A DNA stretch of 64,000 nt. Origin: Streptomyces galbus. GTDB lineage: Bacteria > Actinomycetota > Actinomycetes > Streptomycetales > Streptomycetaceae. Made by a program: the position numbers and the translations under genes. Positions 9,044-16,564 of this stretch are shown in pieces. Where the stretch lies: assembly GCF_005280195.1 (NCBI RefSeq), contig NZ_SZPR01000019.1, positions 268,584 to 332,583 of the forward strand, given 5' to 3'. The notes under the pieces were generated by a model. That model was not told the origin of the DNA. It made no database searches and saw only the letters and a list, made by a program, of their open reading frames with translations. Positions within the stretch are counted from its first letter, which is position 1. Each line of letters opens with the position of its first letter.

Positions 9044-9658
9044 ATGAACCAGCAGCACCCGCACCACCCGCACGACCCGAACCAGCCCGCCTGGCCGCCG
9101 GGCGGCTACGGCCCCCCTTCCCAACCGCCGAAGAAGACCAACGCCGGCAAGGTCATCGGCCTGGGCTGCGCGGGCGTGATCGGTCTGGTCGTGCTCATCG
9201 GCGTCATCGGAGTGGCCGCGGGCGGAGGCGGCGGCAAGGACGACAAGACGAGCAGCAGTGCCCCAGCCACGGTTCCGGACGCCGGCAGGACGGCGGACGA
9301 CGTGCCGAAGCAGGACGACGCCGAGGCGACGTCATCGGTGACGCTGAAAGCGCGGAAGACGGCCTTCTCGAAGAGCATCCTGGCGAGCGACGGCGACTAC
9401 ACCAGCGTGCTGGTCACCCTCACCAACAAGGGCGACGAGCCCCTCGACGTGAACCCCCTCTTCTTCACCATCACGGACACCGACGGCACGAAGCACACGC
9501 ACGAACTGGCCGCGGACGACCGCCAGATCGACACGGTGAAGCTGGCCCCGGGCGAGAACATCTCCGGCACGGTCACGGGCAGGACCACCTTCACCCCGAA
9601 GTACGTCACCTACACGGACGGCTTCGTGGGCGACTCGTACCGAGCGAACGTCTCCTGA
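9044..9658 (+). CDS. Membrane-anchored DUF4352-like protein
   Basis: A 204-residue protein. A His/Pro-rich cytoplasmic head (residues 1-35) leads into one membrane helix (GKVIGLGCAGVIGLVVLIGV, ~38-60), an Asp/Ser linker and a C-terminal beta-sandwich resembling DUF4352 (SVLVTLTNKGDEPLDVNP, LAPGENISGTVTG). Such proteins are displayed outside the membrane; their function is unknown. The Cys in GLGCAG sits inside the helix and is not a convincing lipobox. It is flanked by terminators, so likely monocistronic. Confidence 0.8.
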   Translation: MNQQHPHHPHDPNQPAWPPGGYGPPSQPPKKTNAGKVIGLGCAGVIGLVVLIGVIGVAAGGGGGKDDKTSSSAPATVPDAGRTADDVPKQDDAEATSSVTLKARKTAFSKSILASDGDYTSVLVTLTNKGDEPLDVNPLFFTITDTDGTKHTHELAADDRQIDTVKLAPGENISGTVTGRTTFTPKYVTYTDGFVGDSYRANVS

Positions 9659-9670
9659 CCCTCCACGAAG

Positions 9671-9704
9671 GCGCGCCCCGAACCCCGTGAGCCCCGGGGC
9701 GCGC
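9671..9704 (+). terminator. Terminator after the DUF4352-like gene
   Basis: Perfect 10-bp stem GCGCGCCCCG / CGGGGCGCGC with a 14-nt loop, just after the stop. Confidence 0.75.
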
Positions 9705-9753
9705 AGCCGTCGGCTCAGCCGGGCGAGGCGGGGCCGGGGCACGGCGGCGCCCG

Positions 9754-10365
9754 TCAACCGTCGGCGACGTCGCCGTCGCGGCGGGGGTCGGCCGACCGGA
9801 TGGAGCCGTGCAACTGCGCGAAGGACACCGGCGGACCGGCAGCCGCACGGACCGCGCCCAGACCGATGCTGTCCGAGCCCAGTTCGACGAGGGCCGGACG
9901 GGGGAGGACGTAGAACTCCCACTGGGCGGTGTCGAGGGGGTCGTAGGCAGCGTGCTCACGAGCGGTCTGGACGGCGAACACGTAGACGTCGGCGTTGTAG
10001 GACTTCACTTCCGAGTAGCCGCCCTCGGGCGACCACGTGCGAGCGCGCAGGCCGGTGAAGCGGATCGGGGAAGGTGTGCGCTGCTCCCAGGCTTGCAGGT
10101 AGGCGGCGGCCTTGACTTCGATGCGCAGTCCGTCGTCGGTCTCGACGTCGTGACTGGCCCATTCCAGGCGGGGTCGGTGGGACCCGATCGCCTGGTGGAC
10201 GAGGAACTCGGCGAACAGACCGCGTGTGTTGTTCATGCGGAGGTCCGGCATGGCGAACCGCCAGAAGTCGAGCACGGTCGCCCCCGGGACGCCGACCACT
10301 GACTCGTCCCCGCTGAGCGGACGCATGGGGCGAGGGGTGAGAGGCTGATCCACGGACTGCGTCAT
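9754..10365 (-). CDS. Hypothetical protein with PD-(D/E)XK nuclease-like signature
   Basis: A 203-residue protein from the ATG at 10365; the frame extends to 10434 with a second MTQS start. Features are NTRGLFAEFLVHQAIG (candidate first acidic residue), HDVETDDGLRIEVKAAAYLQ (D...ExK, the core of the PD-(D/E)XK fold) and EVKSYNADVYVFAVQ (beta strand plus Asp). This arrangement recalls restriction-endonuclease-fold or nuclease-like proteins, but the assignment comes from motif shape only. It is divergently transcribed from the FGE-like gene, sharing a 99-bp promoter region. Other possibilities are a DNA-repair accessory or an inactive fold. Confidence 0.65.
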   Translation of the reverse strand: MTQSVDQPLTPRPMRPLSGDESVVGVPGATVLDFWRFAMPDLRMNNTRGLFAEFLVHQAIGSHRPRLEWASHDVETDDGLRIEVKAAAYLQAWEQRTPSPIRFTGLRARTWSPEGGYSEVKSYNADVYVFAVQTAREHAAYDPLDTAQWEFYVLPRPALVELGSDSIGLGAVRAAAGPPVSFAQLHGSIRSADPRRDGDVADG

Positions 10366-10464
10366 GCAGCACAGTCTGTCAACGAGGCGCAGCAGCGCAC
10401 CACGGCCCGTCAACGCCCCGGCCGACTGCGTCACGGGGACGCCCCGCTGCTAGCGTCCGGCACC

Positions 10465-11220
10465 ATGTGGGATCAGGAGACAGTGGCCGGACGGCCGGCA
10501 TGGCGGCACACCTCCTCCGGGGTGGTCTTCCGCGCCGTTCCCGGTGGGACGTTCCGGATGGGCCTGTCCGACGGGGAACTGGACGCGGTGCGTGCCATCG
10601 AGCGGTCCGGCGGGGCCGAAGACGACCTCCGGACGTTCTACGCCGGCGCTGTCCAGGCCCAGCCGGTGCGGGAGGTGGTGGTCGCACCGTTCCTGATCGC
10701 CCGACACCCGCTCACGGTGGCACAGGTACGGCACTGGCTGCCCGAGTACGAGGACAGCTTCGCCGACTCGGACACGGGCACGGCCCGGATCGAGGACGAG
10801 TTGGACGACCTGCTGGCCGCGTTGCCCTTCCGGCTGCCCAGCGAGGCGGAGTGGGAGTACGCGGCTCGGGCCGGCACGACCACCCTGACCTTCCGCGGAA
10901 ACAAGAAGCCCGACGAGGACCAGGTGCTGGACGACTTCGCCGACGAGGCACGCACCGCCGCGGCTGAGAACGCCTTCGGACTGGCGGCGATGGGGTCGTC
11001 GAACGAGATCTGCGCCGACGTGTGGATCCCCGGCTACACGAACGCCCCCACGGACGCCCGCCCCCGCACCGGGGACGGGCGGCGGGTGGTGCGCGGAGGC
11101 GCCGGCGATCTGTCCCCGTGGCAGGGCTGCGACGAGTGGCTGCTGTTGCTGTCGGCCACCCGCTACGAGCACCCGGACTTCACCGCGGTCCGCCCGGTCG
11201 CGCCGGTACCGACGCGTTAG
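10465..11220 (+). CDS. Formylglycine-generating-enzyme (SUMF1/FGE-sulfatase) family protein, likely non-canonical
   Basis: A 251-residue protein with FGE-fold landmarks: PGGTFRMG (~25-32), PFLIARHPLTVAQVRHWL (~72-90) and LPSEAEWEYAARAGT (~125-139). The C-terminal part has RRVVRGGAG but lacks the usual RGGSW...R.A.R block and the paired copper-binding cysteines of true sulfatase-activating enzymes. It is therefore probably not a formylglycine generator; FGE folds are also used for binding or other oxidations. A central acidic insertion is present (DSFADSDTGTARIEDELDD). It is divergent from the nuclease-like gene. Confidence 0.75.
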   Translation: MWDQETVAGRPAWRHTSSGVVFRAVPGGTFRMGLSDGELDAVRAIERSGGAEDDLRTFYAGAVQAQPVREVVVAPFLIARHPLTVAQVRHWLPEYEDSFADSDTGTARIEDELDDLLAALPFRLPSEAEWEYAARAGTTTLTFRGNKKPDEDQVLDDFADEARTAAAENAFGLAAMGSSNEICADVWIPGYTNAPTDARPRTGDGRRVVRGGAGDLSPWQGCDEWLLLLSATRYEHPDFTAVRPVAPVPTR

Positions 11221-11323
11221 ATAACCTGCGACACCCGCCTCAGAAGTACGTTCCGAGTCCGCTCCGACTGGTGCGGCGGCCGGACGGAGGCGCAGGTGCA
11301 CGCCCCCGTCCGGCGTCGTTGCC

Positions 11324-11371
11324 GTCAGCCCGTCAGCCCGTCAGCCCGTCAGCCCGTCAGCCCGTCAGCCC
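11324..11371. repeat. Six tandem copies of an 8-bp unit
   Basis: Unit GTCAGCCC repeated six times without error, then a partial GTCAC. The array covers the 3' end of the minus-strand gene; the stop codon of that gene (11365-11367 on the plus strand) lies within the last unit. Since 8 is not a multiple of 3, change in copy number would alter only the 3' untranslated region. Confidence 0.9.
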
Positions 11372-12690
11372 GTCACCTTCACGGTCTCCGACGTCGCTGC
11401 ACGGAACGAATCGGTCGCCTCGAAGTGCGCGCGATAGGTGCCGTTCCTCGCATGGGGGATGTCGGCCGAGAAGGCGTAACCGTCACCGCTCCAGTAGGCC
11501 TCCGCCGTGCGTACGTCCGTCCACTGCTTGCCGTTGGGCGAGTACTGGACGTGCACCAGGATGGTGGCGGGTGTCCAACCGTCGGGGAAGTCCATCGCGC
11601 CCTCGACGTGCACGCCGTGGCTCTGTGTACGGGCGGCCGAGAAGGAGGTGAAGACCGAGGCACGCAGAACGGTGATCTTGGCACTGTTCGCGGAGGCGGA
11701 GGCGATGAAGGGGTCGTCACTGTGCGACGCCACGTGGAAGCTGCCGGTCTGCCACGGGGCGTGGGTGAAGGTGACCTTGCCGTCCTCGCCCGTCGTGAAG
11801 TAGCCGACGCTCTCGAACTGACTGCCCTCTGCGGAGGGTTCGAAGAGCACTCCACCGCTCTGGCCCTCGAAGGGCAGCCACCCCTGCGGGGTCTCGCGCT
11901 CCAACGTCGCCGTGAAAGTGACCTGTTGCCCGTAGTCGATCGTCTGGGCCTGCGCCGGGGCCTGAACGGTCCAGCGTGTGGCTACCTGCCGGACGCCGAT
12001 CTGGAGCAACGGGGACTCGCCGTACAGGACGTAGGGTTTGTCGTGCCGGTAGACGGCTTGGACCGGCACCGCGTCGTTCACGGTGACCGTGCCGGAGAAG
12101 CGTCCCTCCGCGTCGGTGCGGACGGTGTTCTCCGTCCAGTAGTCCACGTCGAGGTCCACCCGGTGGTCTGCCAGGGGCTTCAGCTCGCGGGTCGCCGGCC
12201 AGCGGCCCCTCAGAACGCCGTCGACACGCACCTGGCGGTGGTCGATGTCGACCTCCGTGCGGTCGGTGCGCACGTCCTCGAACACCGGCGTGACGAAGTA
12301 GGTGAGACTGCCCGCGGAGTTGTCGGTGGTGCGGTCACCGTCACTGTCCGTGGCCTCGACCCGGACGGTGTAGCTGCCCAGGTCGGCAAGGTCCAGAGGC
12401 TGCTTCGTGTGCCACACGCCGTCGTCGGGCGTACCGGAGACGAGGTCGAACGCGTCGTTCTCCACGACGGCAACCTCCTGGGCTGTGGCATCGGAGACGA
12501 TGTGGGCCCTGATCTCCGTGATGGCGCTGTCGGAGCTGATACCGACGGCCAGCGTGCCGAGGTCGTCCGAGACGCTGTGCGCCCATCGGACGTCAGGAGC
12601 CTGTCCCTCTGCGGCGTTCGCCGCCGGGATGCCGGCCAATAGGACTGCAACGGTGCCGATGGCGGCCCAGGCCGCCCGTCTTCTGAACAT
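11365..12690 (-). CDS. Secreted Ig/Big-like repeat protein, unknown function
   Basis: A 441-residue protein starting at the ATG 12690, preceded by GGGGGGATCA. It has a Sec signal peptide (MFRRRAAWAAIGTVAVLLAG, cleavage near ANA-AEG). The mature part is beta-rich with several Ig-like modules: SYTVRVEATDSDGDRTTDNS, VTFTATLERETPQGWLPF and TYRAHFEATDSFRAATSE. No catalytic motif is seen. Probably an extracellular binding or structural protein; its 3' end lies in an 8-bp tandem repeat. Confidence 0.8.
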   Translation of the reverse strand: MFRRRAAWAAIGTVAVLLAGIPAANAAEGQAPDVRWAHSVSDDLGTLAVGISSDSAITEIRAHIVSDATAQEVAVVENDAFDLVSGTPDDGVWHTKQPLDLADLGSYTVRVEATDSDGDRTTDNSAGSLTYFVTPVFEDVRTDRTEVDIDHRQVRVDGVLRGRWPATRELKPLADHRVDLDVDYWTENTVRTDAEGRFSGTVTVNDAVPVQAVYRHDKPYVLYGESPLLQIGVRQVATRWTVQAPAQAQTIDYGQQVTFTATLERETPQGWLPFEGQSGGVLFEPSAEGSQFESVGYFTTGEDGKVTFTHAPWQTGSFHVASHSDDPFIASASANSAKITVLRASVFTSFSAARTQSHGVHVEGAMDFPDGWTPATILVHVQYSPNGKQWTDVRTAEAYWSGDGYAFSADIPHARNGTYRAHFEATDSFRAATSETVKVTG

Positions 12691-13077
12691 TGATCCCCCC
12701 AAGCACGTGTCGAGAACCGCGCTGTGATGCCTCCACGTGTCTGTGGTGGACGCCGCGGCCGAAAGGCTTTTCTACCGCACGGCTGTGACATCGGGCTCCT
12801 GACTTTTCCGCCGTGGGGGCTGGTCAGTCCGCGTGCGCCCGTGCTGCCAGCTGGTTCAAGGCCCGCGCACGGCGCGGCGCGAGCCGCCTCTACGGCGCGG
12901 CCTGCCTCCTGTCTTGATGCCTCGGGTCCAGCGACCGTGGGCGCGGACGGCCGGCGGGGACGCCGCGTCGAGTGCGTCGAGGACGCGGAAGAACATGACG
13001 GGCCTGATCGCCTCGCTGGTCTTCCGCTGCCAGGCGGCCGACGGCACTCCGACCACAGTCCGGGGTTCCGTGGCCTT
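12691..13077. other. 387-bp stretch without a supportable gene
   Basis: Upstream of the secreted Ig-like protein and downstream of the 168-aa hypothetical gene. It should hold the promoter of the former. ACGTGTC occurs twice (near 12705 and 12736). The region 12730-12800 is AT-richer than average. A short minus ORF at 12856-13056 lacks homology that I recognise and lacks a start signal. It may be decayed coding sequence. Confidence 0.5.
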
Positions 13078-13584
13078 TCAGAGGTCGGTCTCGGGCCCTC
13101 CGTGCTCAACGAGCGTGCGGGCGGCGACAAGGACCTCTTCCTTGAGCTGTTCCAGCGGAGTGCTCCGATCGGCGTTCCAGTCGGCCAGCTGGATGGCACA
13201 TTCGACGATCGGCTGCAGGCGGTCGGGGTAGTCGAGTTCCATCGCTGCTTCGGCCCATATGAGGTCGGCACCGGTCGCCGGGTCCAGGGAACCGTCAACG
13301 ATCTGAGCGGCCAGCCAGTAGGCCAGGGCCCACTTGGCGGCGATCGGATCCGCGGGTACCTCGAATCCCAACCCCAGCTCGTCCACGACGTGGTCGAAGA
13401 GCTCCTGTGCCTCATGCTCCTCACGGCGGCCCAGGCCGGCCAGGAGGGCAAGCGACGGGGAATCGACGTCGGCCAGGAGAGCGTCCAGGCCGGCCTGGAT
13501 CAGGCGGTCGGAGCCGACGTGGCGTCCGAATGCCCGAGTTCGTGCCAGGTGCCTCAACCGGTCGAGGCCCTCGTCTCTCGTCAC
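13078..13584 (-). CDS. Hypothetical protein, all-helical
   Basis: A 168-residue protein from GTG 13584 (MTRDEGLDRLRHLARTRAFG...). Predicted mainly helical, acidic, no membrane segment, no recognised family. The stretch WALAYWLAAQIVDGSLDPAT resembles helical proteins of Streptomyces toxin/immunity or regulatory loci, but I cannot assign it. The Shine-Dalgarno is weak. It lies between a non-coding stretch and the tRNA-Arg terminator, in an area with signs of gene decay. Confidence 0.6.
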   Translation of the reverse strand: MTRDEGLDRLRHLARTRAFGRHVGSDRLIQAGLDALLADVDSPSLALLAGLGRREEHEAQELFDHVVDELGLGFEVPADPIAAKWALAYWLAAQIVDGSLDPATGADLIWAEAAMELDYPDRLQPIVECAIQLADWNADRSTPLEQLKEEVLVAARTLVEHGGPETDL

Positions 13585-13634
13585 GCCGGATGCACCCCGT
13601 CCCGCCCGCGTTGATGTCAGAAGTGGATGTCAAA

Positions 13635-13662
13635 GGCCCCGGACCATGATCGGTCCGGGGCC
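13635..13662 (-). terminator. Terminator of tRNA-Arg
   Basis: Perfect 11-bp stem GGCCCCGGACC / GGTCCGGGGCC with a 6-nt loop, 8 nt beyond the tRNA 3' end on the minus strand. Confidence 0.85.
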
Positions 13663-13669
13663 TCTGCGC

Positions 13670-13745
13670 TGGTGCCCCCGGCAGGATTCGAACCTGCGAC
13701 ACCCGCTTTAGGAGAGCGGTGCTCTATCCCCTGAGCTACGAAGGC
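13670..13745 (-). tRNA. tRNA-Arg (anticodon CCU)
   Basis: A 76-nt cloverleaf with encoded CCA at 13672-13670. The anticodon stem CCGCT/AGCGG encloses loop CTCCTAA, giving CCU, which reads AGG. The T-arm GCAGG-TTCGAAT-CCTGC is intact. The acceptor stem GCCTTCG/CGGGGGC has two G-U pairs. tRNA genes of this kind are common integration targets, and the upstream side carries a gene remnant. Confidence 0.95.
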
Positions 13746-13839
13746 GTAGGCGTCGCGCGTGTGGGCGTGACGTCCACAGCGTACCGGATCAGTGGCGGAG
13801 GCAGGGGTGCGGTCAGGGCAGGGGAACCCCTGTGCAGCG

Positions 13840-13964
13840 AGCGTCAGGACAGGGCGACCCAGGTGGAGCGGCCGCGACCGGCGTGCCACGTGGGTCGCCG
13901 TGTCGAGGGACGCCACCGCCCTCCCCATGCGGTCACGGATCGGGACGGCCAGGGAGCACCGGCC
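13840..13964 (-). pseudogene. Remnant of an IclR-family regulator C-terminus (PcaR-like)
   Basis: The minus frame reads CSLAVPIRDRMGRAVASLDT followed by ATHVARRS, which matches the end of the IclR effector domain in PcaR/PobR-type regulators. Upstream, the frame shifts to unrelated sequence (FTAVPRPEDDWPEGDF), and no HTH domain or start is present. The rest of 13746-14104 holds no gene I can support; only the promoter of tRNA-Arg is expected there. This looks like a decayed gene beside a tRNA. Confidence 0.6.
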
Positions 13965-14104
13965 TCCACGCGGGCCTTGAAGTCGCCCTCCGGCCAGTCG
14001 TCTTCGGGGCGTGGTACCGCCGTGAAGCCCCCGTCCGGGCGATCCGTCGCTCGGCGGACGTGCCAGGACCTCCGGTCCTCGTCCACCACCCGCCCAGGCC
14101 CCCC

Positions 14105-15406
14105 TCACCTCCCCCCGCCCCGAACCACCCGCACCCGGTAGTCCCCGTCCCCCTCCACCCCCTCCACCACGATCCGCACCTTGGCCTTCGGGTCCTTGAA
14201 GGTCTCGCCGGGGACGAACGGCGCGTCCGACAGCTCCGCGTGGACGTTCGGGCTGCGGGTGCAGCCGCCGCTGTCGCGGTGGGCGTCGTAGACCGTGACC
14301 GGGCCCATGCCGGTGTCGACGTCGGCGTCGACGCGGTAGATGAGGACTCCCGGGCGGCACACCGCCTCGTCGTTGCCGGCGTGGGTGCGCACCTCGACCG
14401 CGTAGCCGCTGCGGGCGCTCAGCGGGACGAACACCAGCTTCGGGCCGCCGGTCACCGCGAGCGGGGTCAGCCGGTACTCGCTCGTCCCGGGGTGCGCCGC
14501 GCAGCCGATCTGGGAGTCGTCCAGCCAGCCCAGCTTCCACTTGTGCCAGCCGAGCAGGTCGTTGTCGGCCCCCCAGTCCTCGCTCATGATGTCCCAGTGG
14601 CCGACCGAGCCCCCGCCCTCCTGGGTGTAGAGGTCGGGCAGGCCGAAGACGTGCCCGTTCTCGTGGGGGAGGACGCGGTAGCCGGTCTTGTCGTACGAGC
14701 CGGAGCCGTCGTCCTGGCGGGAGTAGACGAAGGACGCGTTCGCCACCGGGACCCCGTCGGCGGTGGGGGCGTCCGCGTTGCCGGCGAACGTCACCGACAG
14801 GACGGTGTCCAGCGCGGAGGGGCCGGCGTTGGGGGTGACCAGGACGTTCAGCAGGTCGTACGAGGCGAAGTCGACCTCGCTGTCCGCGGCGGCCACGATG
14901 TCCTGGACGAGTTGCCGGTAGCCGGGTTCGAAGGGTGCGCCGCGTTCTATGCCGTACGCGCGGAACGGCTTCGGCATGCGCAGCCAGTGGCGGACCGGTG
15001 TCTCGGGGACGTAGTCGAGGCGGCCGTACGACGCCGTGCGGAACCACTCCCGGGTCTGGGGGAAGAACTCGTGGAAGCGGTTCAGCGCGTTCCCCTGGCC
15101 CGGCGCGTCCGGGAAGTCGATTATCAGGCTGAGGGCGCGCACGCGGCCGGTGGAGCGTGCGTAGCCGCCGGGTGTGGGGACGCCCTCGGACATCTGGACG
15201 GCCGGGCCGCCCGTGATCATGCAGGGGGCGAGGGTGGTGGCGCGGGCGGGGGAGACCGCCGGGCCCGCGCCCGCGCCGGAGGGGCCCGCGGTCGGCGGCC
15301 GGCCGGAGCCCGCGGCGGTGCTGACCGCCAGCGTCAGCAGTGTCACCGAGGCGAGCGCGGCGGCGCGCCGGGAGCGTATGCGGCGGCTGCTCGGCTGCGG
15401 CTGCAT
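14105..15406 (-). CDS. Secreted M6-family (immune inhibitor A-like) metalloprotease
   Basis: A 433-residue protein. A twin-Arg-rich N-terminus (RRIRSRRAAALASVTLLTLA) forms a signal peptide. The protease domain has the zinc motif HENGHVFGLPD (His248, Glu249, His252, third ligand probably Asp258), an H-E-x-x-H variant seen in M6 proteases. SVGHWDIMSEDW, after the metal site, resembles the Met-turn. It should be an extracellular endopeptidase. The C-terminal ~120 residues form a beta domain. The gene is followed on the minus strand by the IclR remnant and tRNA-Arg. Confidence 0.85.
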   Translation of the reverse strand: MQPQPSSRRIRSRRAAALASVTLLTLAVSTAAGSGRPPTAGPSGAGAGPAVSPARATTLAPCMITGGPAVQMSEGVPTPGGYARSTGRVRALSLIIDFPDAPGQGNALNRFHEFFPQTREWFRTASYGRLDYVPETPVRHWLRMPKPFRAYGIERGAPFEPGYRQLVQDIVAAADSEVDFASYDLLNVLVTPNAGPSALDTVLSVTFAGNADAPTADGVPVANASFVYSRQDDGSGSYDKTGYRVLPHENGHVFGLPDLYTQEGGGSVGHWDIMSEDWGADNDLLGWHKWKLGWLDDSQIGCAAHPGTSEYRLTPLAVTGGPKLVFVPLSARSGYAVEVRTHAGNDEAVCRPGVLIYRVDADVDTGMGPVTVYDAHRDSGGCTRSPNVHAELSDAPFVPGETFKDPKAKVRIVVEGVEGDGDYRVRVVRGGGR

Positions 15407-15784
15407 GCAGGTGCCCTTCGCTCCAGGCAGCCACCGTCACCGGCTGCACCCCTGCGATCACCCTGTGCCGCGACACGCCGGGACGCGCGCTGGAGCAGCC
15501 GATCGTGGGTTACCGGGCGGTATGCGGGGAGCGGGCGGAGGTCCGGGTCCTGCGCGGCCCCTGCACGGGCCATGCACGGCCATGCGTTCGGGGAGTGACC
15601 CGCATCACATTCGAAAAAAGTCCCCGGACGGGAAATAACCGGGGACCCCTTCCCCGTTTAGCCCTGTGTCCGCGCGAAACGGGGACGGCTTCCCCGGATC
15701 GCCGGCGCAGCGGCACCACAGAGGTCACCCGGCCTCACACACGCATCACGCAGACCTCACGACCGACCGACCAAGGAGTGCACC
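15407..15784. promoter_or_regulatory. Divergent control region of the M6 protease and tetR genes, with inverted repeats
   Basis: 378 bp without a gene. Two inverted repeats lie upstream of tetR: GTCCCCGG / CCGGGGAC at 15620-15627 and 15639-15646, and TCCCCGTTT / AAACGGGGA at 15651-15659 and 15677-15685. A further half-site TTCCCCGG follows at about 15690-15697. The repeated TCCCCG core suggests an operator bound by the adjacent TetR protein. The A-run at 15615-15619 could be part of a promoter. Confidence 0.5.
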
Positions 15785-16429
15785 GTGACGACCACCGCCC
15801 CCGTCCAGCGCAAGGCACCCCGGCCGCGCGCCGACGCCCTGCGCAACCGGGAGCGCATCGTCACCGCCGCCCGCGAGATGTTCGTCGAGTTCGGGCCCTA
15901 CGTCCCGCTCGACGAGGTCGCCCGCCGGGCCGGCGTCGGCAACGCCACGGTGTACCGCAACTTCCCCGACCGCGACGCGCTGGTGCGCGAGGTCGTCTGC
16001 CAGGTCATGGACCGTACGGCGCAGGCGGCCCGGCAGGCGCTCGAGGAGACCGGGGACGCCTTCGAGGCGCTGGAGCGCTTCGTGCACGTGTCCGCGGACG
16101 AGCGAGTCGCCGCGCTGTGCCCGATGATCTCCAGCACCTTCGACGTCAACCACCCCGACCTGGAGGCCTCCCGGGTCCGCGTCGAGCAGCTCATCGAGCA
16201 GCTCATGGAGCGCGCCCGGCTGGCCGGACAGCTCCGCGAGGACGTCGGGCCCGGCGACCTCATGGTCGTGGTGGCCCAGCTCAGCCGCCCGCCGGCGGGG
16301 ACGGGGTGCCTGAGCGCGGACCGGTTCGTCCACCGCCATCTCCAGGTGTTCCTGGACGGACTGCGGGCCCCGGCCCCGTCCGCCCTGCCCGGAACGCCCG
16401 TCACCCTGGAGGACCTCCGGCAGGCCTGA
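15785..16429 (+). CDS. TetR-family transcriptional regulator
   Basis: A 214-residue repressor. The N-terminal TetR HTH is at ~22-70 (RIVTAAREMFVEFGPYVPLD, then GNATVYRNFPDRDALVREV). The C-terminal helical ligand domain resembles SbtR-like TetR members. GTG at 15785 has AAGGAG 8 nt upstream. An MFS multidrug exporter follows 135 bp downstream on the same strand, so the regulator probably represses itself and the pump. Inverted TCCCCG repeats upstream are candidate operators. Confidence 0.93.
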   Translation: MTTTAPVQRKAPRPRADALRNRERIVTAAREMFVEFGPYVPLDEVARRAGVGNATVYRNFPDRDALVREVVCQVMDRTAQAARQALEETGDAFEALERFVHVSADERVAALCPMISSTFDVNHPDLEASRVRVEQLIEQLMERARLAGQLREDVGPGDLMVVVAQLSRPPAGTGCLSADRFVHRHLQVFLDGLRAPAPSALPGTPVTLEDLRQA

Positions 16430-16564
16430 CCCGACCTGACACGAGACCTGCTCTCTTCTGCTTCCTTCGCCGTTCCTTCGATTCCACCGTTCCGACGTTT
16501 CGTTCCGACGTTCTGTTCTCACACACGTTTTTCGACGTCCCGAAGTCCCGAAGTGGGTACCCCC

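Noticed and set aside
11324..11371. CRISPR-like array
   Set aside because: Units are 8 bp with no spacers and there are no cas genes; simple tandem repeat. The same holds for 38671-38720.
12856..13056. Transposase or integrase fragment on the minus strand
   Set aside because: The 66-codon reading shows no recognisable catalytic motif, inverted repeat or target duplication.
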